64,000 bases of DNA from Ensifer adhaerens (GTDB lineage Bacteria > Pseudomonadota > Alphaproteobacteria > Rhizobiales > Rhizobiaceae), in the NCBI RefSeq assembly GCF_002940685.1, contig NZ_PNFP01000026.1, positions 1 to 64,000 on the forward strand, in the 5' to 3' direction. Both the position numbers and the translations under genes were made by a program. Shown piece after piece: positions 16,477-25,048 of the stretch. The first letter of the stretch is position 1. Every line of letters begins with the position of its first letter. The notes beneath the pieces are model-generated. The model ran no database searches. It was not told where the DNA came from and worked only from the letters and a program-made list of their open reading frames with translations.

Positions 16477-16783
16477 CTTCGCTCGCCTCGTGGCCATGCC
16501 TTTTTCGATACCGAAATTCTACCGAGGGATAGCTGAAGTTAGCACTCAACTGTCGACTTCCAAAACAAGGATGCAGATTTGATGTTGGGACGTTGCTAGC
16601 AGGCAGTAAAAGCCGACCCACGAGGCGTGTATAGCTCCTGCCACAGACAAATGCTGTTTGACGCACCTTATGGGCGCAGCCCCTGGTCTCGCTAAACAGC
16701 CTGACCACAGAGGGGATTCTGGCCTGGAGCCAGCGCCTCGATCGCGGCTGCTAAACGCGTCCGAGGCAATCTGAGCGTTGATA
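16477..16783. other. Intergenic stretch without recognisable gene
   Basis: Between the small membrane protein and the end of nirK. I find short open frames only, no repeats and no hairpin with a T-tract. It must contain the promoter of the 16476 gene, but no clear -35/-10 pair stands out. Confidence 0.5.
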
Positions 16784-17860
16784 TTAGTGAGAGCTATGTT
16801 CGCTGTGCTCCACTTCGGCCTTTGGGGGCGTGGCGCTCTGGAACACCTCGGCGCGGTTCTCGCCGTTCACGACCAGCTTGCCCACCAGCCCGCGTGCCGC
16901 CCGCGACAAGGCGTGATCCACGAGGACGTATTCGCCGGGAACCTCCGGCTTCATGTCGACCGCGGCGGCGCCTCCAGGAGGCACGGTGATCGTCTGGACG
17001 TCGGATAGTGGCTCCGTCGTCAACGAGGCCAACTGGTAGACCTTGTCGAAGATTTCTCCGATCACATGGAAGCTGGATGTCTTGTTCGGGCCGCCGACAC
17101 CGAAGTAAATGCGGACTGTCTCGCCGACCTTCGCCGTCAGTGCATTGTCGCCCGTAAGCGCGTTGGCGGCCCCGTTGAAGACGTAGTATTCCGGGTCTTC
17201 ATCGAGCAGCCGTTCGACGCTCTCCGTCAGCTTCCCCTTGGAGCCGTATGGCTGCGACGTGTAGACCTCGCCCTGCATCACGTAGAACTCCCGATCAACG
17301 GGCGGCAGGCCGCCTGTCGGTTCGACGAGGATCAGGCCATACATGCCGTTGGCGATGTGATGGGCGGCCATTGGCACTGCGCAGTGATAGACGTACAGCC
17401 CCGGTTTCAGCGCCTTGAATGAAAAGCCCTTCGTTTCTCCCGGTGCGGTATCGGTCGCGACCGCTCCGCCGCCAGGTCCGGTCACGGCGTGGAAATCGAC
17501 GCTGTGGCGTTCGCTGCTGTCGGCCCGGTTGGACAGTTCCACCTGGATTGTGTCGCCAACGCGGGCACGCACGAACGGGCCTGGGATCTTCTTGTTGAAC
17601 GTCCAGTAGTGGTACGTCGCGCCGTCTGCGAGCTTTCCCGTCACCTCGACCGTGTCGAGTTTCACCGTGACCGTCGCAGGCTCGCTTCTTGCAATCGGGG
17701 GCACTAGGTCAGTGGCAGGACGGACAATGTCCAGTGGAGCCTTGGCACTGCCATTTTCCGCCGGATGCTCGTGGGAGCCGGCTGCGAGGGCTGATGTTCC
17801 GGTCGCCGCCAGAAATGCGAGTGTCAGGGCTGCATACGAGGGTCGGGAAGGGCATTTCAT
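16784..17860 (-). CDS. nirK: Copper-containing nitrite reductase
   Basis: 358 residues: a signal peptide, a His-rich start (GSHEHPAENG) and two cupredoxin domains. Type 1 and type 2 copper residues are visible: HSVDFH (His119, Asp122, His124), YHC (His159, Cys160), His168 and Met173 in MAAHHIANGMYG, His in SSFHVIGEIFDKVY, and His in YVLVDHALSRAARG. Asp98/His255-type catalytic positions are therefore kept. NirK reduces nitrite to NO in the periplasm. The C-terminus is unusual for its Glu/His tail (EVEHSEHSSH). GGAG precedes the start. No nirV, nor or nnrR gene is seen nearby, so the gene stands alone among copper genes. Confidence 0.95.
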   Translation of the reverse strand: MKCPSRPSYAALTLAFLAATGTSALAAGSHEHPAENGSAKAPLDIVRPATDLVPPIARSEPATVTVKLDTVEVTGKLADGATYHYWTFNKKIPGPFVRARVGDTIQVELSNRADSSERHSVDFHAVTGPGGGAVATDTAPGETKGFSFKALKPGLYVYHCAVPMAAHHIANGMYGLILVEPTGGLPPVDREFYVMQGEVYTSQPYGSKGKLTESVERLLDEDPEYYVFNGAANALTGDNALTAKVGETVRIYFGVGGPNKTSSFHVIGEIFDKVYQLASLTTEPLSDVQTITVPPGGAAAVDMKPEVPGEYVLVDHALSRAARGLVGKLVVNGENRAEVFQSATPPKAEVEHSEHSSH

Positions 17861-18131
17861 GGCGGGCTCCTGAGCAATACTTGTTACTCAGGTATTCAAG
17901 ACCTCGCCGGCGCTGCGATCTTTGACCTACCACAAGGACGGCAAGTCCTCGCGAAATCGTGATTGCCGGGCGAGTTCCGGTGCGCGAGGGGTCAGGATTG
18001 CCGCAAGCCGCTCTGCTTCGATCTTAGGCGTAGGATGGACCAGCGCCCGACGGGTTCGAGGATCGCATCGGCGCGATTCACGACATTGGCAGCGGGCGCG
18101 CTCAGCAAAAAGTACGCCCGCCGCTGTGACG

Positions 18132-18353
18132 TCACGCGACGTGGCCGCAGCAGGACTTCTTGAAGGAGGCCTGGTAGCCCGCTTCCTCGATCGCGGAAAC
18201 AAATGCATCGGAGGCCACCGGAGAATCGATCGATGCGGTCTTGGCATCGAGATCGACGGCGACCTTGGCGTTGGAGTCGACCGACTTCACCGCCTTTTCG
18301 ACGGCTCCGGCGCAGTGTCCGCAGGTCATGTCGGGGATGTTGAGATGGTACAT
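18132..18353 (-). CDS. CopZ-like copper chaperone (HMA domain)
   Basis: 73 residues making a single ferredoxin-like HMA domain. It begins YHLNIPDMTCGHCAGAVEKAV, where MTCGHC is the Cu(I) site, and ends with a second cysteine pair (KKSCCGHVA). It would carry Cu(I) in the cytoplasm to a P1B ATPase such as the one at 26690-28876. ATG 18353 has GGAGG upstream. The 271 bases between it and nirK hold no gene I recognise. Confidence 0.9.
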   Translation of the reverse strand: MYHLNIPDMTCGHCAGAVEKAVKSVDSNAKVAVDLDAKTASIDSPVASDAFVSAIEEAGYQASFKKSCCGHVA

Positions 18354-18484
18354 TCGAGTTGCCTCCATGGAGTTCTGGTAGCCCGAATGTGGTGCTTCCA
18401 ACGATGGGTAGGTCAAGAGGCATCCGACAGAATCTGCACGTTGCTCATCTTCGTCTTCGAGCCTTGGCGACTTCTGATCCGAGC

Positions 18485-18498
18485 TTGATCTGCGTCAA
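18485..18498 (+). promoter_or_regulatory. FNR/FixK-type box upstream of the Spy-like gene
   Basis: TTGATCTGCGTCAA fits TTGAT-N4-ATCAA with one mismatch (GTCAA). Its centre lies about 71 bases before the start at 18563. Three more such boxes occur on the island. Confidence 0.65.
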
Positions 18499-18562
18499 TG
18501 TGAACTGTCGCGACCGTCGTACCCTCATATCCAGTCGTTTATCGGAGCTTAGGAGAAGCGCA

Positions 18563-19210
18563 ATGACGACACTGCGGACGATCCTGCTGGCGGGTACGGT
18601 GCTCATGCTCTCGACGCCAGTCTTTGCGGAAGACGCGCATCATCCCGAGACCTCTGTGGAGCAGACGAGCGAGCAGGCAGCCCAGCCGTCGGATTCCGCG
18701 GCGGACCCGAATTCCATGATGTCCTGCGGCATGATGTCGGGTGACATGATGGGCAACATGATGCGGATGATGGCCGGCGGGCCCGGACGAATGAGACCGC
18801 CGGGCATGGGGCCGATGGCCGAGATGATGGCCCCTGAACATGTCGAGGGACGGATCGCGTTCCTGAAGACAGAGCTCAAGATAACGTCGGAGCAGGAGGC
18901 GTCGTGGAACGCCTTCGCGGACGTTCTGCGTGCGAATGCTGGCGGCATGAAGGATGGCATGATGCAAATGCCAGACGCGATGGGAATGCCGGGCGGGGCC
19001 GCGGCTACCCCGCTGCAGCGTCTCGAACGGCGGGAGAGCGTGTTGAACAGCCGTCTCGAAGGCGTGCGGAAATTGAAAGCCGCCCTTGAGCCTCTCTATC
19101 AATCGTTCGGGGCAGAGCAGAAGCAGATGGCCGACAAGCTGCTCCTGCCTCCAATGATGGGGATGATGTTGGGAGAGCCGGGGTCGCGCATGGCATCCGA
19201 GCCGCGCTGA
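18563..19210 (+). CDS. Spy/CpxP-like Met-rich periplasmic protein
   Basis: 215 residues. A signal peptide (TILLAGTVLMLSTPVFA) is followed by a Met-rich domain (MMSCGMMSGDMMGNMMRMM) and a helical LTxxQ-type domain (RIAFLKTELKITSEQEASWNAFADVLRAN, LNSRLEGVRKLKAALEPLYQSF). Spy-like proteins are periplasmic chaperones or metal sensors; the Met clusters suggest Cu(I) binding. AGGAGAA precedes ATG 18563. A decayed copy of the same gene lies at 35228-35421. Both copies are followed by ABC ATPase sequence (decayed here, intact there). Confidence 0.82.
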   Translation: MTTLRTILLAGTVLMLSTPVFAEDAHHPETSVEQTSEQAAQPSDSAADPNSMMSCGMMSGDMMGNMMRMMAGGPGRMRPPGMGPMAEMMAPEHVEGRIAFLKTELKITSEQEASWNAFADVLRANAGGMKDGMMQMPDAMGMPGGAAATPLQRLERRESVLNSRLEGVRKLKAALEPLYQSFGAEQKQMADKLLLPPMMGMMLGEPGSRMASEPR

Positions 19211-19267
19211 ACTGTGCACCAGCGCAGTTTGGCGCGAGCAAGGATTGAGAAAGCCCTCTGCGCTTGG

Positions 19268-19487
19268 AGGAGACGATGTTTCGTGCCCGGTCCCTCACCA
19301 GAACATACCTGACCGGCGAACACCGAGCTGACTTCCCTTGGAGAGCGCGGGTTTACGCTACCCACGTCAGCACGTCGGGGTAGTCTTCCACAATCTCATA
19401 CCGAGCCTGACCGCCTATGAGAACGTCGCGTCGGTCACAGAAATGTCGGCCAATCCATGCGGCCCGCCGAGGCGCTAGTAGCCGATC
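19268..19487 (+). pseudogene. Internally deleted copy of the ABC ATPase gene
   Basis: The DNA from 19271 (ATGTTTCGTGCCCGGTCCCT, onward to ACCTGACCGGCGAA) is almost identical to the start of the ABC ATPase gene at 35754. From about 19364 (CAGCACGTCGGGGTAGTC) it matches that gene again around 36010-36125, through the stretch encoding [11 protein letters not shown]. The part between, with Walker A, is replaced by about 45 unrelated bases, and stops interrupt the frame. The remaining 165 bases to the next gene show nothing recognisable. Confidence 0.88.
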
Positions 19488-19652
19488 ATCCGGCACGCTG
19501 CGTTTTAGGCCCATCTCCGCAGATTGGTTGCTTTTCTCATGGAGGTCGAGGCCCACCTCTTGCTGAGGTTCTCGAGGCAAGCGGTTAATGCTGGTTTCCG
19601 GCCGACATGATTTGCGTTTTAGGCTGGGTCAAGGGAATGCACAACCTCTGTC

Positions 19653-20537
19653 TCAGGTGGAAACCTTCGAGGGATCAAGCTGCACCAGAACCACGCCGGC
19701 GACAACAGCCCCGACGCCGGTGAACTGGATCCAATCGAGGTGTTCAGCGAAAAAGGCGCCGCCTATTGCAAGTCCAATCGAGGGAGTCAGTAAAGCAAAA
19801 GCGTTAGCTTGGTTCAGACTGACGTGCTCCAATGTTGTGAACCAGAGCCAATGGGGCAGCGCGGTGCCAAACAAAGCAAGAGTTGCTGCAACCGCTAGGA
19901 ATTCCCCTGACCACACGATGGATGAAACGTCTTCGGTCAGCATTGAAAGCAGCACGAGTGGCAATGCGCCGAAGAGGACCAGGAAACCCATTGCCATCGC
20001 GGCGTCAACTCGGCCCGATAGGCGTTTCATAACTACATTGCCACTAGCTACCCCACTGGCGGCGAGCAGAATGTAGCCTATTCCCAGATCGAACTTAGGC
20101 ATATCGCCGGAAAGAATACCGGGCCAGGCAATAGCCACTATGCCCGTGAATCCAATAGTAAATCCGAGCTGGCCCAACCTATTGAGCCGCTCGCCAAGGA
20201 CAATGCGTCCAAGCAATGCCGCCAAAAGCGGCTGCGCGTTCGCAATAACCGTGGCTATTCCTGGCGAAACGAACTCGGCTGCATGAAACATGCCAATGAA
20301 GCCGAGCGTCGTCGTGCCGAGCCCAGCTACGGCGATCAACGACCATGTGACGACGCCGTGCGGTACTGGTCGTCCGAGAAGGAAGGCTACGACCAAGAGT
20401 CCGGCGCCCGCCATGGACGCGCGTGTCGCAGCAAAAGCAAGGTGCGGCGCGAGACCAAGGCCAACCGTAATCAACGGGAAGCAGGAAGCTGAAAGCGCCA
20501 TCACGGCTATGAGGCGGAGTACAGTGCTTAATGTCAT
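19653..20537 (-). CDS. EamA/DMT-family transporter
   Basis: 294 residues with ten hydrophobic helices in two repeated halves typical of the drug/metabolite transporter family. Recognisable stretches are FAATRASMAGAGLLVVAFLLGR, GMFHAAEFVSPGIATVIANAQPLLAALLGRIVLGERL and the second-half counterpart FTTLEHVSLNQANAFALLTPSIGLAIGGAFFAEHLDWIQFTGVGAVVAGVVL. Substrates of this family cannot be read from sequence. ATG 20537 follows GGGGGAAGGG. It stands apart from its neighbours, with 250 bases before the SAM synthetase stop, and may be independently transcribed. Confidence 0.85.
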   Translation of the reverse strand: MTLSTVLRLIAVMALSASCFPLITVGLGLAPHLAFAATRASMAGAGLLVVAFLLGRPVPHGVVTWSLIAVAGLGTTTLGFIGMFHAAEFVSPGIATVIANAQPLLAALLGRIVLGERLNRLGQLGFTIGFTGIVAIAWPGILSGDMPKFDLGIGYILLAASGVASGNVVMKRLSGRVDAAMAMGFLVLFGALPLVLLSMLTEDVSSIVWSGEFLAVAATLALFGTALPHWLWFTTLEHVSLNQANAFALLTPSIGLAIGGAFFAEHLDWIQFTGVGAVVAGVVLVQLDPSKVST

Positions 20538-20787
20538 GCCCTTCCCCCATGCTTCGGTCCCTGCGATGCCGCACGCGGGCATGTGCTGTCCGGTTTTCAG
20601 TCTATCGCTTCTGGCAAACAAGTTTTCCGAAGCAAACCGGCCGTAAAACACTGATGCACGGCCATCGTTTCGGTGAATCGTGTTCACTTGCGCAGCGAGG
20701 AAGGATGCAGGTTGCCGTTCGTCCTCCCTGCCTGCGCTGCTGTAGTTCGACCGAACGCCGGCACAGCTTGCATGTGAGAAACAAGCG

Positions 20788-21972
20788 TCAGAACACGGCT
20801 ATCGTGCCGTCTACGAATTCGTCAATCAGGCCCGGCAACCTGTTGAGGTGGTCTTCCGCGACACTTGCCACCTGCTGCCTGACGTCGGAGACGGCCAATT
20901 CCTTGTGCGTCGCGACCTTCAGGTGCAGCACCGACGGCCGATTTACGGGGTCGCCGATGCGGCTTACCATCAGGCAGTTGGCGGCATCGACGCCTGGGAC
21001 CCTGCGGACGATGGCCTCCGCGATCCGCTGCGCGACGACATTGTAGATTTTTCCGATATGCGTGACTGGATTCTTGCCCGCCGCCGCCTCAAGGCTCATC
21101 GGCCGGAAGGGTGTGATCAGGCCGTTGACCCGGTTGCCTCGGCCCACCTGACCGTCGTCGCCTGCCTCGGCGGAGGTTCCGGTAACGGTGAGAAACAACA
21201 TTCCGGCGGCGTCGGCAGTGTTGATCCCAACGTCGCATTCGTGAAAGCCGTGGCGCTGGGCAAGTTCTCGCACAGCGTCGCCGAGTGCGGACTTTTCCCC
21301 CACGTAATCGCCGATGTGGGCAACATGACGGTCGATCATCGCGCACGCGACCGTCAAACGGACTGACCGGTGATGGCGCACGCCCATCACCTTGACGTCC
21401 TCGCCCCAGGCCGGGTGGTCGTCACTGCGGTCGCGGCCGTTGATCTGGTGCTCCACCGCAAGCACGAGTCTTTCGAGTGCACTCGCCGGAGCATAGCCGG
21501 TGCCGAACGAGGTGTCATTAGCGAGTGGCGTCCGATCGTTGCGGGAGAACAGATCACGCAAGTCTTGCGAACCCGGCTGGACGAGCGCGTGAATTCGCAC
21601 GTGACGGTCGACGTCGAGCGCATGCAGGTTGGCTTGCAGCCACGACCGCGACCCTTCGATCGCGATGTCTTCAATCGGGATGACCTCGTCGCCGAGCCGC
21701 GATGTCGCCCGTCCGGCCAGATAAATATTGATCGGCGCATCAACTGAGCCGCCGCCGAAAGCAGGGGTGGAGCGGCCTGCGCACAAGAGCGCCTTATCGA
21801 CGTTGTGATGGAGAATGCGGCCGAAACGCTGCTGATAGATGCGGCAGAGATTCCGGGAAAGCGTCTCGGCGAGGGCGTCGCAGATCGTATCCGGATGGCC
21901 CAGACCTTTGCGTTCCACGACCTCGACCGGATCATCCGTGGCGATGAGGTCCGATATCGTCAGCGCAAGCAT
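20788..21972 (-). CDS. Archaeal-type S-adenosylmethionine synthetase
   Basis: 394 residues of the archaeal MAT family, not the ordinary bacterial MetK. The hallmark VERKGLGHPDTICDALAE is at the N-terminus, with NIYLAGRAT, GTGYAPASALERLV, DVKVMGVRHHRSVRLTVACAMID, and near the end HIGKIYNVVAQRIA and VNRPSVLHLKV. It would make AdoMet from ATP and methionine. It is the last gene of a run with a methyltransferase, a secreted protein and an AarF-like protein behind a FNR/FixK box. AdoMet supply for that methyltransferase is a plausible, unproven link. AGGAG precedes the start. Confidence 0.92.
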   Translation of the reverse strand: MLALTISDLIATDDPVEVVERKGLGHPDTICDALAETLSRNLCRIYQQRFGRILHHNVDKALLCAGRSTPAFGGGSVDAPINIYLAGRATSRLGDEVIPIEDIAIEGSRSWLQANLHALDVDRHVRIHALVQPGSQDLRDLFSRNDRTPLANDTSFGTGYAPASALERLVLAVEHQINGRDRSDDHPAWGEDVKVMGVRHHRSVRLTVACAMIDRHVAHIGDYVGEKSALGDAVRELAQRHGFHECDVGINTADAAGMLFLTVTGTSAEAGDDGQVGRGNRVNGLITPFRPMSLEAAAGKNPVTHIGKIYNVVAQRIAEAIVRRVPGVDAANCLMVSRIGDPVNRPSVLHLKVATHKELAVSDVRQQVASVAEDHLNRLPGLIDEFVDGTIAVF

Positions 21973-22018
21973 TGCTAATCTCCTTTCGTAAAGCCCGCTG
22001 GCTCTTGCCCTCCGGGTT

Positions 22019-23617
22019 TCAGAGCCTGCCGGAGCGGGAGATCGCCCGCAGGAGGCGAAGCGTGAACCATAGCGCGAGAGCAAAGGCGAACGCTGCGAAT
22101 ACCGGAACCTCGCCGAAAATACGTGGTCCTGCTGCTTCCATCAGCAGCGCCCCGGACACGAAGAGACCGGCAGCCATCAGGGCGAGCACGAGGCGATTGC
22201 TGCTCTTGTCGAGGTGTTCATGCAGACCCTTGAGTTCGCGCACATGCAGACTGAGCACCAGGCCACTGCCTTCCCGCGCAAGCTGCTGGACCCATGTGCT
22301 GAGCAGCGACGGCAGGTCGTGCGCGGTATCCGCGGCATCGAGCCTCGTGCGACTGATCGTGGTTGCCCAATCGGTCCGCTTCATCGCCGCTTCCAGGATG
22401 CCAGGGGCCTTTGACTGCAGGGTTTCGAGAAGCTGGAAATCAGGATCGAGGATGCGCACGGTGTGCTCGGCGAGAAACATCGCACGCATCAGAACAAGAA
22501 GATCCAGCGGGACAAAGACATTTTGTGCCTGCCCGAGCCGCGTCACGCGCAAGAACGCTTCCGCCAGTGACCAATCCTTGAGCGGCAGCGCCGCATAGTC
22601 GCCGATGATCTCCACTAGGCCGCGACGAAACTCGCTCCGGTCCAGTTCTCCGCCCAAAATTCCGAGATCAATCGCGGCCTGGAGGAGCCAATCGGCGTCC
22701 TGACGAACGAAGGCCGTGGCAAAGGCGGCGAGCTTGTGTCGCATGCCCCGATCGAGAAACCCGACGATTCCGAAATCATGGAGGCAAAGCCGGCCGTCTT
22801 TGGTGACGAAGAGATTGCCCGGATGCGGGTCGGCATGAAACACTCCCAACACGAAAATCTGATGAAGGTAGGCGTCGACGAAGTTTCCAGCGAGGCGAGG
22901 ACCGTCCGATCTCAAGGATGCGTCATCGATCCGCAACCCGCTGCTTCGCTCCTGGACGATCACGGTCTCTGAGACGAGATCATCGACCACATCCGGAATC
23001 TTGAGGGTCGGCCAATCGGCGAAGGCCGTCACGAAGCTCCTGATGCTTCTTGCCTCGCGGCAGAAATCGATCTCCTTTAAGAGATTGGTCCATATCTCCG
23101 AGACGATGCGCAGCGGCTGATAGTGGCGCAGGCGCGGCATGATGACCGTCGCCACGCGCGCAAGCCAGAACAGGGAACGCATGTCCTGATTGATCTGACG
23201 CTTCAGGCCTGGCCGGCGAACCTTGACGATGACACTTCTTCCGTCCCGAAGGCGTGCGCCATGCACCTGCGCGACGGAGGCCGCGGCAAGCGGCGTTTTC
23301 TCTAAGTCGACAAACAACTCCGGTACGGGCCTGCCAAGGCCGCGCTCGATCTCCTCGATGGCGACGCTCGTGGGGAAGGGCGAAACATGGTCCTGCAGCT
23401 TCTGCAAGGCGACGACGTAGTCATCGGGCAAGATGTCTCGGCGTATGCTGAGCGCCTGGCCAAACTTGATGAACGTCGTACCAAGGCTTTCGAGACTAAC
23501 GCGAAATCGCTCGGACGAGGGCGGTTTCGAGGGGAGGAAATGAAGGCGCCGCAGGGCGCTTCCCAGCGCGAACGCCGTGGCCACGTAGACGATGTGAAAG
23601 ATACGGAATATCGGCAT
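22019..23617 (-). CDS. AarF/UbiB (ABC1) kinase-like protein
   Basis: 532 residues. UbiB-family features: SLGTTFIKFGQALSIRRDILPDDYVVALQKLQDHVSPFP (the KxGQ motif), AAASVAQVHGARL (Ala-rich loop), VIVKVRRPG (Lys), FVLGVFHADPHPGNLFV (catalytic HADPHPGN) and LCLHDFGIVGFLD (DFG). Two helices near the C-terminus anchor it in the membrane. UbiB proteins are atypical kinases/ATPases assisting quinone synthesis. Being an extra copy on an island with low-oxygen-type regulation, it may support respiration under those conditions. The gap to the SAM synthetase is 46 bases. Confidence 0.9.
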   Translation of the reverse strand: MPIFRIFHIVYVATAFALGSALRRLHFLPSKPPSSERFRVSLESLGTTFIKFGQALSIRRDILPDDYVVALQKLQDHVSPFPTSVAIEEIERGLGRPVPELFVDLEKTPLAAASVAQVHGARLRDGRSVIVKVRRPGLKRQINQDMRSLFWLARVATVIMPRLRHYQPLRIVSEIWTNLLKEIDFCREARSIRSFVTAFADWPTLKIPDVVDDLVSETVIVQERSSGLRIDDASLRSDGPRLAGNFVDAYLHQIFVLGVFHADPHPGNLFVTKDGRLCLHDFGIVGFLDRGMRHKLAAFATAFVRQDADWLLQAAIDLGILGGELDRSEFRRGLVEIIGDYAALPLKDWSLAEAFLRVTRLGQAQNVFVPLDLLVLMRAMFLAEHTVRILDPDFQLLETLQSKAPGILEAAMKRTDWATTISRTRLDAADTAHDLPSLLSTWVQQLAREGSGLVLSLHVRELKGLHEHLDKSSNRLVLALMAAGLFVSGALLMEAAGPRIFGEVPVFAAFAFALALWFTLRLLRAISRSGRL

Positions 23618-23644
23618 CTAACATGTCAATCGGTTGCCCGTGCC

Positions 23645-24187
23645 TCATCTCGTGTGCTGATACGCGAAACCGACCCGAACAGGATGCTCCCGGCCGGGGA
23701 CGCTGATCCGGAGTTGGATATCGTACCGGTCGGTGCCGAGCAGCGTGACGAAGTTGCCGTAAGTGACTGTTTCGGCGATCGCCATTGGCTGCAATTCGAT
23801 CGTTTTCATGCCGACATGGCCCAGGCCCGACACGGTCGCCGTCACTCCGGCGTTTTCGATCCGCGCTCCGCTCAGCGCGTCGAAGATCGCGACCACGATA
23901 TGGTACTGGTGCGCTCCACTGGTCGCGCCATCGTGCATGCTCGTTTCGCGATGCTCCTTCGGATGGCCCCGTATCATGGCGGCGGGCAGGATCCCGAGGT
24001 AGACGGCGAGATCATCGACGACCCGGTAGTTCTCGCCTTCGGACGCGGCCGAGGCATGAGATGTCGCGAACGCGGTCATGAAGGCGATGGCGAGGAGCGT
24101 CAGCAGGCATTGCCGCCAAACCGACCGATACTCGCGCGCCAGAGCAACTGCGGTCGCTTCAGACCTATACCTTCCTGAATGCAACAT
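23645..24187 (-). CDS. Conserved secreted protein of unknown function
   Basis: About 180 residues with a signal region (LLTLLAIAFMTAFATSHASA). The mature part looks like a beta-sandwich: EHRETSMHDGATSGAHQYHIVVAIFDALSGARI, then AGVTATVSGLGHVGMKTIELQPM and YDIQLRISVPG. Several His/Met residues could bind metal. I do not recognise a named family. It is the second gene of the run starting with the methyltransferase, with gaps of 47 and 27 bases on either side. The start may be later than 24187, since the first 25 residues are unlike a signal peptide. Confidence 0.65.
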   Translation of the reverse strand: MLHSGRYRSEATAVALAREYRSVWRQCLLTLLAIAFMTAFATSHASAASEGENYRVVDDLAVYLGILPAAMIRGHPKEHRETSMHDGATSGAHQYHIVVAIFDALSGARIENAGVTATVSGLGHVGMKTIELQPMAIAETVTYGNFVTLLGTDRYDIQLRISVPGREHPVRVGFAYQHTR

Positions 24188-24234
24188 GGCCGTCCTCCCA
24201 TTCGAAAGACCTGGCTTATTGCGTGTCGTCTCTG

Positions 24235-24909
24235 CTAGTTCCGCCCCTCGGCATCCGGTTTCGAGACGCGCGTGAATCTGCCTAGACGCGGAATGAAGGC
24301 CGGCACCTCGCGCATGTATTGTTCGTATGCGGGTCCGAATTCTGCGAGGGTTTCACGTTCTTCCATGCGCGCCAGCCGCACGTACATGAAAACCAGAATC
24401 GGGAACATCGCGAGGGTCAGCAACGTCGGCCATTGCAGCAGAAAGCCCAGCATTACCAGTACGAAGCCGACGTACTGCGGATGGCGGACGTGCGCGTAGA
24501 CCCCGGTCGTGGCTAGGGCCCGTCGGCTCTGGGCTTCGTAAAGCACCTTCCAGCCGGCGGATATCAGCAGGAATCCTCCACCGATGAAGACGAAGCTCAG
24601 GAGGTGGAATGGGCCGAAATGCGGGTTGGTCCTCCAGCCGAACAGCTCCTCGAGAAGGTGTCCTGCATCGTGCGAGAACCAGTCGATGCCGGGATAGCGG
24701 CTCTGCAGCCAGCCGGAGAGCAGATAGATCGTCAGGGGAAAGCCGTACATTTCCGTGAACAGTGCGACGAGGAAAGCGCTGAATGCACCGAACGACCGCC
24801 AGTCACGCTTTGTCTGCGGGCGGAAGAAGGAGAAGGCGAAGATGATGAAGATCGCGGAATTGACGATCACCAATGACCAAAGGCCGTAGGCAGGAGCACT
24901 GTCATGCAT
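24235..24909 (-). CDS. ICMT/PEMT-family integral-membrane methyltransferase
   Basis: 224 residues with five or so helices. The C-terminal part carries the isoprenylcysteine methyltransferase-like AdoMet site: GVYAHVRHPQYVGFVLVMLGFLLQWPTLL, then RLARMEERETLAEFGPAYEQYMREVPAFIPR. The HPxY and ExE elements are clear. Such proteins methylate membrane lipids or other hydrophobic substrates; the substrate is unknown. ATG 24909 follows GGAGG at five bases; 24921 is an alternative in-frame ATG. A near-perfect FNR/FixK box lies about 105 bases upstream. Confidence 0.86.
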   Translation of the reverse strand: MHDSAPAYGLWSLVIVNSAIFIIFAFSFFRPQTKRDWRSFGAFSAFLVALFTEMYGFPLTIYLLSGWLQSRYPGIDWFSHDAGHLLEELFGWRTNPHFGPFHLLSFVFIGGGFLLISAGWKVLYEAQSRRALATTGVYAHVRHPQYVGFVLVMLGFLLQWPTLLTLAMFPILVFMYVRLARMEERETLAEFGPAYEQYMREVPAFIPRLGRFTRVSKPDAEGRN

Positions 24910-25006
24910 AGTAGCCTCCATCTTGTCAGGTGCAGTCTCGCGGATCGTTTAAGATCTGCGCTTCAAGCGTCATTGTTAATGCTACCGAACTTTGTTGCGG
25001 CCAGCT

Positions 25007-25020
25007 TTGATGCCGATCAA
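25007..25020 (-). promoter_or_regulatory. Perfect FNR/FixK-type box
   Basis: TTGATGCCGATCAA, an exact TTGAT-N4-ATCAA. It lies in the 139-bp gap upstream of the methyltransferase-AarF-SAM synthetase run, centred about 104 bases before its start codon. Confidence 0.75.
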
Positions 25021-25048
25021 GAAAATGCCCGATCGGCGGGGGCGACGA

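Noticed and set aside
17871-17890. Imperfect palindrome TGAGCAATACTTGTTACTCA upstream of nirK
   Set aside because: Only half of the positions pair, and it fits neither the FNR/NnrR (TTG-N8-CAA) nor a CueR pattern, so I do not call it an operator.
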